Source: Thiohalospira sp046546335 (lineage in GTDB: Bacteria; Pseudomonadota; Gammaproteobacteria; Thiohalospirales; Thiohalospiraceae). From it: 15,415 nt of DNA. Positions 8,163-15,415 of this stretch are shown here, in pieces. The notes under the pieces are model-generated. The model did not search any database. It was not told where the DNA came from and saw only the letters and a program-made list of their open reading frames with translations. Location: NCBI RefSeq assembly GCF_046546335.1, contig NZ_JBKGYA010000031.1. The stretch is one strand, 5' to 3'. How positions within the stretch are numbered: the stretch's first letter is position 1; every line of letters begins with the position of its first letter. The position numbers and the translations under genes were made by a program.

Positions 8163-9718
8163 TACAGCTCCATGTGCAGCCGGCTGATCTGGTCGGGCTC
8201 ACCGATGGTGTAGCCGCTGTCCTCCCGGCAGTAGGCCGCGGCGAAGTGGAAGTCGGCGCGGAACTCGGCGTGGATCCGGTAGAGGGGGTCGCCGGCGCGC
8301 ACGGTGTCGCCGATCTTGGCCAGCAGGTCGACGCCGGCGCCCTTGTCCATGGGCGCACCGGCCAGCCGCGCGGCGTGGGCCAGGCGCTTGTTGTCGATGG
8401 CGACCACGGTGCCGTCGCGCTCGGCGACGATCTCTTCGGTGAGCTGCCCGGGGGTCGTCTCCAGCTCCTGCGCCCCCTGGCCGGCGATGATGGCCTGCAT
8501 CTTGGACAACGCCCGGCCGGATTCCAGGATATCCCGGGCGATGGCGTAGCCCTGGCCGCCGCGCACGTCGGGGTCGAACTCGATGATCCGGCCGGCCAGG
8601 CGCAGCGACTTCTGGACGAGGTCGTGGGGGGCGTCGGGGTCGTTCTCCAGCACCTGCATGACGTCCCGGGCTTCCAGCACCGGGCCGATGCCGCGGCCCA
8701 CCGGCTCGGCGCCGTCGGTGATGATGACCTCCAGGTGGAGCCCCACCCGGTCGCCCACGTATTCGAAGAGCTTGCGCAGCCGCATGGCCTCGCGCATGTG
8801 GCGCACCTTGGCGGTGGGGCCCACCGGGATGTCCAGCACCAGGTGGGTGGAGCCGGCGGCCAGCTTCTTGGAGAGGATGGAGGCGATCATCTGCCCCATG
8901 GAGTCGATGCCCAGGGGCCGCTCCACGGAGATGAGGATGTCGTCCGCCGGCGCCAGCCGGGCGGTGCCGCCCCACGCCAGGCAGGCGCGTTCGCGCCGGA
9001 CCACGCGATGCATGGCGTCCGGGGTGAGCTCCACCCGGGAGAGGACCTCCATGGTGTCGGCGGTGCCGGCGGGGGAGGTGATGGCGCGGCTGGAGGTCTT
9101 GGGCATGAGCATGCCGTGGGCGGCGACGATGGGGACCACCACCATGGTGGTACGGTTGCCCGGAATGCCGCCGATGCAGTGCTTGTCCACCACCACCGGC
9201 TCGTGCCAGTCCAGCCGGCTGCCGGAGTCGGTCATGGCGCGGGTGAGGTGGAGGATCTCCTCCCGGTCGAGCCCGCCGGGGCCGGAGGCCACCAGGAAGG
9301 CGGCGATCTCCATCTTGGAGTAGCGGCTGGCGGTGATGTCGTCGATGATCGCGCGGAAGTCCTCGATCTCGAGGCGATCGCCGGCGATCTTGCGCCGGAT
9401 GGCCTCCATGGAGCGCGGCGGCTCCGCCTGGGCCACCCGTACTGTAGCCCCCTCGTCCAGCTCCAGCTGGGCGAAGGCCTGCTCGGAGAGGCCCACCTCG
9501 TCGTCGCCCACCAGGTCCGGGTCGTCCACCACGTTGAGGACGGCGTAGATGGTCTGGCCATTGTTGGTGATGGCGACCTTGTTCAGGGCCTGGAAGCCCT
9601 CGGCGCGGTAGATGGCGCAGTCGCGGTGGAGGTAGGCGACGTTCTCGCGGTAGGTGTCGATGGCCACCCGGCGGGTACGCAGGGTGTCCTCCACCGTGCC
9701 GTTGCTGCTCTGGTTCAC
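8162..9718 (-). CDS. AMP phosphorylase / putative thymidine phosphorylase, type 2 family
   Basis: This family includes archaeal AMP phosphorylase, which splits AMP (and CMP or UMP) with phosphate into base and ribose 1,5-bisphosphate. Bacterial members are usually labelled putative thymidine phosphorylase. The 518-residue product is longer than E. coli DeoA (about 440) because of an extra N-terminal domain of about 90 residues. DKHCIGGIPGNRTT (178-191) is the phosphate-binding region, SSRAITSPAGTADTMEVLS (209-227) is the phosphorylase signature, and the C-terminal PYNP-type domain starts near residue 425. The start is GTG at 9718, with GAGAG upstream at moderate spacing; no in-frame start lies just before it. 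It follows the DsrE-like gene by 31 bases and is coupled to the PRPP synthetase. The choice of NMP rather than thymidine as substrate is inferred from the architecture. Confidence 0.88.
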   Translation of the reverse strand: MNQSSNGTVEDTLRTRRVAIDTYRENVAYLHRDCAIYRAEGFQALNKVAITNNGQTIYAVLNVVDDPDLVGDDEVGLSEQAFAQLELDEGATVRVAQAEPPRSMEAIRRKIAGDRLEIEDFRAIIDDITASRYSKMEIAAFLVASGPGGLDREEILHLTRAMTDSGSRLDWHEPVVVDKHCIGGIPGNRTTMVVVPIVAAHGMLMPKTSSRAITSPAGTADTMEVLSRVELTPDAMHRVVRRERACLAWGGTARLAPADDILISVERPLGIDSMGQMIASILSKKLAAGSTHLVLDIPVGPTAKVRHMREAMRLRKLFEYVGDRVGLHLEVIITDGAEPVGRGIGPVLEARDVMQVLENDPDAPHDLVQKSLRLAGRIIEFDPDVRGGQGYAIARDILESGRALSKMQAIIAGQGAQELETTPGQLTEEIVAERDGTVVAIDNKRLAHAARLAGAPMDKGAGVDLLAKIGDTVRAGDPLYRIHAEFRADFHFAAAYCREDSGYTIGEPDQISRLHMEL

Positions 9719-9749
9719 GAGGGCTCTCTCGGTCGGGGACCCGGCGGGG

Positions 9750-10130
9750 TCAGTAGGTCAGGGTGGCGACGTCGTCCTCGATGACCTCGCCGATGAAGGC
9801 CGCGCCCCCGGCGGCGCCGTCCAGCTCGGGGATGGCGTTGTCCATCGTGAGGTCGTTCTCGTCCATGGCGCCGCCGCAGGCGTAGAACTTCACGCCCGCC
9901 TCGTGGGCATCCTGCATGAAGGAGTAGACCGACTTCTGATTGTCCTCGCCGGGGAAGAGCTCCTCGGCCACGCCGGGCTTGAACAGCGCCACGTTGCGGG
10001 AGGCGAAGTACATCTCCACCTCCAGGTCCAGGGTCGTCGCGACGATGGCCTGGAAGAAGGGCGCCCCCAGGGTCCAGGGCCGGTCCGGCTCCGTGTTCAG
10101 AAGCATGATGACGAGCTTGCGCTTCTCCAT
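9750..10130 (-). CDS. DsrE/DsrF-like family protein with a single cysteine
   Basis: The 126-residue product is a small soluble protein of the DsrE/TusD fold, whose members carry persulfide sulfur or act as accessory proteins in sulfur oxidation and tRNA thiolation. The N-terminal strand KLVIMLLNTEPDR, the helix GAPFFQAIVATTLDLEVEMYF and the block GVKFYACGGAMDENDL are typical. The only cysteine, Cys85, sits where DsrE and TusD have their active cysteine. The ATG at 10130 is preferred over an in-frame upstream start at 10175 because AGAGAGGT lies just before it and the fold begins there. It is the first gene of an apparent three-gene operon with the AMP phosphorylase and PRPP synthetase. Its substrate is unknown, and no other dsr or tus gene is nearby. 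Confidence 0.82.
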   Translation of the reverse strand: MEKRKLVIMLLNTEPDRPWTLGAPFFQAIVATTLDLEVEMYFASRNVALFKPGVAEELFPGEDNQKSVYSFMQDAHEAGVKFYACGGAMDENDLTMDNAIPELDGAAGGAAFIGEVIEDDVATLTY

Positions 10131-10134
10131 GGCG

Positions 10135-10142
10135 ACCTCTCT
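10135..10142 (-). promoter_or_regulatory. Ribosome binding site that fixes the DsrE-like start
   Basis: On the minus strand AGAGAGGT ends four bases before the ATG at 10130. This selects the 126-residue form over a start 45 bases upstream, whose extra residues look unstructured. Confidence 0.7.
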
Positions 10143-10165
10143 CGGTGCTGCGGATCCAGCCCGGG

Positions 10166-10174
10166 ATTTAACCA
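10166..10174 (-). promoter_or_regulatory. Candidate extended -10 promoter for the DsrE-AMP phosphorylase-PRPP synthetase operon
   Basis: Minus-strand TGGTTAAAT (10174 down to 10166) fits TGn plus a 4-of-6 -10 box. Transcription would start near 10159, leaving a leader of about 30 nt. No convincing -35 is seen. It is one of the few AT-rich points in this spacer, but the match is moderate and read-through from the diguanylate cyclase gene is also possible. Confidence 0.4.
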
Positions 10175-10213
10175 CAGCCGGCGCGGTGACGCATGGACTC
10201 CGCGGGGACCGGT

Positions 10214-10281
10214 CAGGGTGTCCGCATACTCGGAGGTGGCCGGCGCCAGTTATTTTCGGACCAGGTACGCGGATGCCCTGG
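10214..10281. repeat. Dispersed palindromic intergenic repeat, copy C
   Basis: Arms 10214-10233 and 10262-10281 are reverse complements at 15 of 20 positions, with a 28-base loop containing AT-rich TTATTTT (10250-10256). The right part, 10258-10281, matches copy B (5791-5814) at 21 of 24 positions. It lies in the 168-base spacer between the diguanylate cyclase and the DsrE-like gene and would be transcribed in any read-through message. Confidence 0.7.
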
Positions 10282-10298
10282 GGGACCGGGGTCCTTGC

Positions 10299-12035
10299 TC
10301 AGTCCAGCTCGTTGCCATCGAGGTCGACACGGTCCCGCTCCACGCGGTTGCGGCCGCCGCGCTTGGCGCGGTAGAGGGCCTTGTCCGCCCGGGTCTGGAG
10401 GGCGAGCAGGGAGTCGCCGGGGCCGGCAGCGGCCAGGCCGAAGCTCATGGTGACGGTCCGGTCGGGCGCCAGTTTTCGCCCGGCGATGGCGCGGCGCAGC
10501 CGCTCCACCAGCGGGTGGGCCTCCTCGGCCGAGGTCTCCGGCAGCACCAGGACGAACTCCTCGCCGCCCCAGCGGCCGGCGAGGTCGGCCTCGCGGAGTT
10601 CCGAGCACAGCACCTCGGCCACCCCCTGGAGGACGGTGTCGCCCACCAGGTGGCCCAGGTCGTCGTTGACCGCCTTGAAGTGGTCGATGTCGCCCATGAC
10701 CAGGACCAGCTCGTGCTGGTAGCGCTCCGCCACGGCCAGCAGCTGTCCGGCCTGGGCCTCGAATTCCCGGCGATTGAGCAGGCCGGTGAGGTAGTCGATC
10801 TTGGCATCCCGGTGGTCGGTGATGTCGCGGACGATGGCGTAGAGGCCGACGACCCGGCCGTTGGTATCGCGGTGGGGGAGGTAGTCCCCGTGGAGCGTAC
10901 GGGTGGTGCCGTCGGGCAGGGGGACGTCGTCCTCGTAGCTGACCCGCTCCCCGGCCAGGGCGGCCTCCAGATAGGGGCGGATGCGGTCGTACGCCTCCTG
11001 GCCAATGAACTCCAGCACCGACCGGCCGCGCAGCTCCTCGGCCTCCACGCCGAAGCGCTCGCGGTAGGCGGCATTGACCTCGCGGTAGCGCTGGTCGGCG
11101 TCGATGTAGGAGATGAGGGCGGGGACGGCGTCCAGGAGCAGGCCGCGCCGTTCGCGCTCCTCGGTGTAGTCCCGAACCCGATGGAGGCTGGCAGCCAGGG
11201 CGCCGGAGGCGAGTTCCAGAAGCCGGCGGTCGCTATCACCAAAGCGACGGGGCTCGCGGGAATAGACCTTGAGGATGCCCCAGGGCCTGCCCTCATGGGC
11301 CAGCGGGACGAGGATCCCGGAGCGGAAACCCACCTCCCGGGCGAGGTCGCGCAGTTCGGGGGAGAGGCGCTCGTCGGTCTCGGTATCGGTCACCAGCAGG
11401 CTCTCGCCGTGCTCGTGGGCGAGCCCGGTGAGGGAGCCCTTCCGAGGGATCTCGCGGCCGGCCTGGTCCTCGGCGATGCCGGCCACGGCGCGGTAGACCA
11501 GGGCCTCGTCGCGCACCTCCTCGATGACGGCGCCCTCGGCCCCGGCAAGCTCCAGCGCGATGTCCACCACCCGCCGGCGCAGTTGCTCCAGGTCGAGGTT
11601 GCCGCCGGCCAGCTCCGCCTGGATGCGGACCAGTGCCTCCAGCTGGCGCATCCGGGCGCTGGCCTCCGCCTCCTCGGCCAGGTCGCGGTAGATGAGGAGG
11701 GTATGGGTCACGGCGCCGCCGGCATCGTGGAGGGGGGAGGCGGAGCAGGTCACGCGCAGGGGGGAGCCGTCCTGGCGCCGGTCGGTGAACTCCGCCCGGC
11801 CGGCGCCGCCGGCGGCCAGCTCCTCGCGCAGGCGGACCAGGGCGGGGTCGCGATTCTGCTCGTCCAGGGCCCACGGGACATGGCCGCGCACGTCCGCCAG
11901 GGCGAAGCCGGTCATCGCCTCCCAGGCGGGGTTGGCGTAGATGATTCGGGGGGGATCCCCGGTCTCGGCCAGGATCACCCCGTCGGCGAGCTGGGTCAGT
12001 GCCGTGGTGGCCAGGTTGTCGGGCAGTTCATCCAT
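10299..12035 (-). CDS. PAS-GAF-PAS-GGDEF diguanylate cyclase, soluble
   Basis: The predicted role is to make cyclic di-GMP from two GTP in response to signals sensed by three N-terminal domains. In the 578-residue product, PAS1 covers about 10-120, a GAF domain about 140-288, PAS2 about 297-410 and GGDEF about 412-568. DYLTGLLNRR (414-423) opens the cyclase domain. The active-site loop is GGEEF (490-494), a functional variant. RxxD (Arg481-Asp484) lies exactly five residues before it, matching the inhibitory I-site, so product feedback is likely. No membrane segment or signal peptide is present, so it is probably cytosolic. The ATG at 12035 has only a weak, distant AGGA. It is divergent from aspS and 168 bases upstream of the DsrE-like gene on the same strand. 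The sensed ligands cannot be read from sequence. Confidence 0.93.
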   Translation of the reverse strand: MDELPDNLATTALTQLADGVILAETGDPPRIIYANPAWEAMTGFALADVRGHVPWALDEQNRDPALVRLREELAAGGAGRAEFTDRRQDGSPLRVTCSASPLHDAGGAVTHTLLIYRDLAEEAEASARMRQLEALVRIQAELAGGNLDLEQLRRRVVDIALELAGAEGAVIEEVRDEALVYRAVAGIAEDQAGREIPRKGSLTGLAHEHGESLLVTDTETDERLSPELRDLAREVGFRSGILVPLAHEGRPWGILKVYSREPRRFGDSDRRLLELASGALAASLHRVRDYTEERERRGLLLDAVPALISYIDADQRYREVNAAYRERFGVEAEELRGRSVLEFIGQEAYDRIRPYLEAALAGERVSYEDDVPLPDGTTRTLHGDYLPHRDTNGRVVGLYAIVRDITDHRDAKIDYLTGLLNRREFEAQAGQLLAVAERYQHELVLVMGDIDHFKAVNDDLGHLVGDTVLQGVAEVLCSELREADLAGRWGGEEFVLVLPETSAEEAHPLVERLRRAIAGRKLAPDRTVTMSFGLAAAGPGDSLLALQTRADKALYRAKRGGRNRVERDRVDLDGNELD

Positions 12036-12093
12036 GGGCCGGGCCGGGTCCTGATTGCCGTGGGCCGGTTTAGGAATCGGACTACTCTACCAT

Positions 12094-12111
12094 CCCGGTA
12101 TCGATCCCGGG
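12094..12111. promoter_or_regulatory. 18-base near-perfect palindrome in the divergent dgc-aspS spacer
   Basis: CCCGG-T-ATCGAT-C-CCGGG is symmetric except for one base pair (16 of 18 bases). It sits 59 bases upstream of the diguanylate cyclase start and about 150 bases upstream of aspS. Its position and dyad symmetry fit an operator for a dimeric regulator, but no regulator family is recognised. Confidence 0.4.
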
Positions 12112-12166
12112 AGTGCGGTCTTGCGGGTGTTCGCCTGCTCGCGGCGGTTGGTGACGGGCCCCCGAG

Positions 12167-12195
12167 TTGCTTGCAATCCCGGCCGGCCGTAACAT
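12167..12195 (+). promoter_or_regulatory. Candidate aspS promoter
   Basis: TTGCTT (12167-12172) and TAACAT (12190-12195) are 17 bases apart. The -35 matches 3 of 6 and the -10 matches 4 of 6 consensus bases, so this is a moderate call. It would give a leader of about 55-60 nt before the aspS ATG at 12259. Confidence 0.4.
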
Positions 12196-12202
12196 GGCCG
12201 GC
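12182..12202. other. All-GC 7-bp inverted repeat spanning the candidate aspS -10 box
   Basis: GCCGGCC (12182-12188) and GGCCGGC (12196-12202) are perfect inverted repeats around a 7-base loop that holds the candidate -10 TAACAT. Only three T follow, so it is a poor terminator. It could be an operator or a chance product of GC-rich DNA. Confidence 0.4.
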
Positions 12203-12258
12203 TTTCCGTCGGTCCTTGCGACCGCCCGTCAACGCTCAGTCAAAGCCCGGGACAGAAC

Positions 12259-14055
<1,797 letters not shown>

Positions 14056-14056
14056 C

Positions 14057-14689
14057 GTGGCCACCGTCGTCCTGGTTCACGGCCTCTGGATGCCGGGGCC
14101 GGACATGGCGCTGCTGGCCCGCCGCCTCCGGCGGGCCGGCCACACCCTGCGGATCTTCCGCTACCCCACCACCCGGGCGACGGCCGCCGAGCATGGTGCC
14201 GCCCTGGCCGGCTACGTGGCCGCGCTGCCCCGGTCCGGGGACCCGACCCTCCACCTGGTGGGCCACAGCCTGGGTGGCCTGGTGATCCGGTACGCCCTGG
14301 AGCGCGGGATCGCCCGGCCGGGCCGCGTGGTCACCCTGGGCACGCCCCACCAGGGGAGCGCCGTGGCTGCTGCCATGGCCGGCCGCCGGGGCCTGCGCTG
14401 GTCCCTGGGCGACGCCTGGGAGGGCGGCCTGGACGGCGACCTCCCGCCCTGGACCGGCGCCCGGGAGCTGGGCAGCATCGCCGGGACCCGTCCCCACGGC
14501 GTCGGGCAGTTCTTCGGCCCCCTGGAGCGACCCCACGACGGGACGGTGGCGGTGGCCGAGACCCGCCTGCCCGGCGTGCCCCATGCCACGGTCCCCGCCT
14601 CCCACATGGGGCTGCTCTTCAGCCCTGCTGCTGCCCGGCTCACCGCCGCCTTTCTGGCCACCGGGGCCTTTCCCGAAGGGTCCGCGTAG
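14057..14689 (+). CDS. Small alpha/beta-hydrolase (lipase/PGAP1-like esterase family)
   Basis: This 210-residue protein has the alpha/beta-hydrolase core of an esterase or acyltransferase; the substrate is unknown. VVLVHGLWMPG (4-14) is the oxyanion-hole strand. The nucleophile elbow is GHSLGG with Ser71, followed by VTLGTPHQGS (92-101), a motif common in triacylglycerol-lipase-like and PGAP1-like members. Asp161 (PHDGTV) and His183 (ASHMGLLFSP) complete a plausible catalytic triad. There is no signal peptide, so it is likely cytosolic. The start is GTG at 14057, one base after the aspS stop, with GAAGCGAGG at 14042-14050. The frame is open further upstream inside aspS, but the fold begins exactly at this GTG. 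It is probably translationally coupled to aspS, although no functional link is evident. Confidence 0.8.
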   Translation: MATVVLVHGLWMPGPDMALLARRLRRAGHTLRIFRYPTTRATAAEHGAALAGYVAALPRSGDPTLHLVGHSLGGLVIRYALERGIARPGRVVTLGTPHQGSAVAAAMAGRRGLRWSLGDAWEGGLDGDLPPWTGARELGSIAGTRPHGVGQFFGPLERPHDGTVAVAETRLPGVPHATVPASHMGLLFSPAAARLTAAFLATGAFPEGSA

Positions 14690-14700
14690 GCGGGGCGTCT

Positions 14701-14732
14701 CGGCTGCGGCGTTGTCACCGCGGCTGCGGCGT
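14701..14732 (+). repeat. 12-base direct repeat upstream of the PP2C gene
   Basis: CGGCTGCGGCGT occurs at 14701-14712 and again at 14721-14732, exactly 20 bases apart (about two helical turns), in the 57-base spacer before the phosphatase. The spacing fits two copies of a regulator site on one face of the helix. It overlaps the candidate -35 TTGTCA at 14712-14717. It could also be a chance GC-rich duplication. Confidence 0.55.
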
Positions 14733-14740
14733 GCTATCCC
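14712..14740 (+). promoter_or_regulatory. Weak candidate promoter of the PP2C phosphatase gene
   Basis: TTGTCA (14712-14717, 5 of 6 consensus bases) lies 17 bases before TATCCC (14735-14740, 3 of 6). Transcription would start near 14747, the A of the first ATG, again implying little or no leader. The poor -10 makes this tentative. Confidence 0.3.
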
Positions 14741-14746
14741 CCGGGC

Positions 14747-15415
14747 ATGGGTTCGACACTCCTCATGGCCGGCGAACAGGATATCGGACGGGTCCGCCGG
14801 GTGGACCAGGACGCCCTGGACTGGGACCCGGACAGCGGGTCGGCGGTGGTCGCCGACGGCGTCGGTGGCGGGCCCGCCGGGGAGGTCGCGGCCCGCACCG
14901 CGGTGGGTGCGGCCATGGCGGCCCTGCGTCGGGGCGCCTCACCGGCCGAGGCAGCGGAGGAGGCGAATGCTGCCGTGCTCGCCGAGGGCGAGCACGATCC
15001 CGGGCGGCTGGACATGGCTACCACCCTGGTGGCGGTGCGGCTGAGCCCGGGGGCGGTGGAGTACGCCCACGTGGGCGATTCCCGGCTCTACCGCTTCCGC
15101 GACGGGGCGCTCCATGCCCTGACCCGGGACCACAATGCCGCCGCCGATGCGGTGGATGCTGGCCGTCTGGAGCCGGCGGCGGCGCGACTTTCTCCCCTGC
15201 GCCACCAGCTCACCCGCGCCCTGGGCGCTCCCGGCGTGGCTGCCGATGCGGGCCGGGCCCCGTTGGAGCCGGGGGAAACCCTGCTGCTGGCCACCGACGG
15301 GCTCCACGGCGCTTTGGAGGATACGGACATCGCGGAGACCCTGGCCCGCCACCCCGATCCGCCCGCCGCTGCCCGCGCCCTGGTGGCGGCCGCCAACGCC
15401 GCCGGCGGGCCGGAC
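14747..15415 (+). CDS. PP2C-family (Stp1/PrpC-like) serine/threonine protein phosphatase, 3' end cut by window
   Basis: This is a metal-dependent cytosolic phosphatase of the PPM/PP2C family that removes phosphate from Ser/Thr, usually opposing a Hanks-type kinase. The window shows 223 codons with no stop, open to the last base. Metal-site motifs are RRVDQDA (Asp22), VADGVGGG (Asp37, Gly38) and LLATDG (Asp184). Also present are MATTLVAV (90-97), AHVGDSRLYR (107-116), LTRDHN (125-130) and LTRALG (155-160). The visible part ends with GGPD, which is normally followed by N in the last metal motif, so only a short tail should be missing. ATG 14747 and in-frame ATG 14765 are both possible starts; neither has a clear Shine-Dalgarno sequence. 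No partner kinase or FHA protein is visible, but one may lie beyond the edge. Confidence 0.9.
   Translation, partial: MGSTLLMAGEQDIGRVRRVDQDALDWDPDSGSAVVADGVGGGPAGEVAARTAVGAAMAALRRGASPAEAAEEANAAVLAEGEHDPGRLDMATTLVAVRLSPGAVEYAHVGDSRLYRFRDGALHALTRDHNAAADAVDAGRLEPAAARLSPLRHQLTRALGAPGVAADAGRAPLEPGETLLLATDGLHGALEDTDIAETLARHPDPPAAARALVAAANAAGGPD

Noticed and set aside
5713..8358. Long minus-strand open frame crossing der and part of the PRPP synthetase region
   Set aside because: It is a composition shadow of der and of the minus-strand genes in another frame, and its sequence is low in complexity.

Overview
The window is GC-rich (most codons end in G or C) and densely coded, and it reads as a chromosomal segment of a gammaproteobacterium. 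The main evidence is the gene order ndk-rlmN-pilW-hisS-yfgM-bamB-der, a classic gammaproteobacterial housekeeping cluster. A DsrE-like protein, an archaeal-type AMP phosphorylase/PRPP-synthetase pair and the composition point loosely to a sulfur-oxidising or halophilic member of the Chromatiales/Ectothiorhodospiraceae. That placement is inference, not proof.

Layout. 1-259: intergenic DNA with a long near-perfect inverted repeat and a strong sigma70-type promoter for ndk. 260-5716 (+): ndk, rlmN, pilW, hisS, yfgM and bamB, tightly packed; pilW, hisS and bamB start inside the previous gene. rodZ and ispG, usually found between pilW and hisS, are absent. 5717-5865: a second copy of the intergenic repeat and an extended -10 element that would make der leaderless. 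5866-7263 (+): der. 7290-10130 (-): a DsrE-like protein, AMP phosphorylase (thymidine phosphorylase type 2 family) and a short PRPP synthetase, transcribed in that order. 10131-10298: a third copy of the repeat. 10299-12035 (-): a soluble PAS-GAF-PAS-GGDEF diguanylate cyclase. 12036-12258: a divergent control region. 12259-15415 (+): aspS, a small alpha/beta hydrolase and a PP2C-type phosphatase that runs off the right edge. No stretch longer than 300 bases lacks a gene.

How the genes work together. The left block covers nucleotide balance, ribosome and tRNA quality, type IV pilus and outer-membrane biogenesis, and ribosome assembly. The minus-strand trio looks like a nucleotide-salvage unit that cleaves NMPs with phosphate and handles phosphorylated ribose, with a single-cysteine sulfur-carrier-like protein attached. 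The diguanylate cyclase may share transcription with it or stand alone. The AspRS carries residues typical of the non-discriminating form, which predicts Asn-tRNA(Asn) made by the GatCAB route.

No rRNA, tRNA, CRISPR array, insertion sequence or phage gene was seen. The least ordinary signals are the family of dispersed palindromic intergenic repeats and the DsrE-AMP phosphorylase-PRPP synthetase operon.
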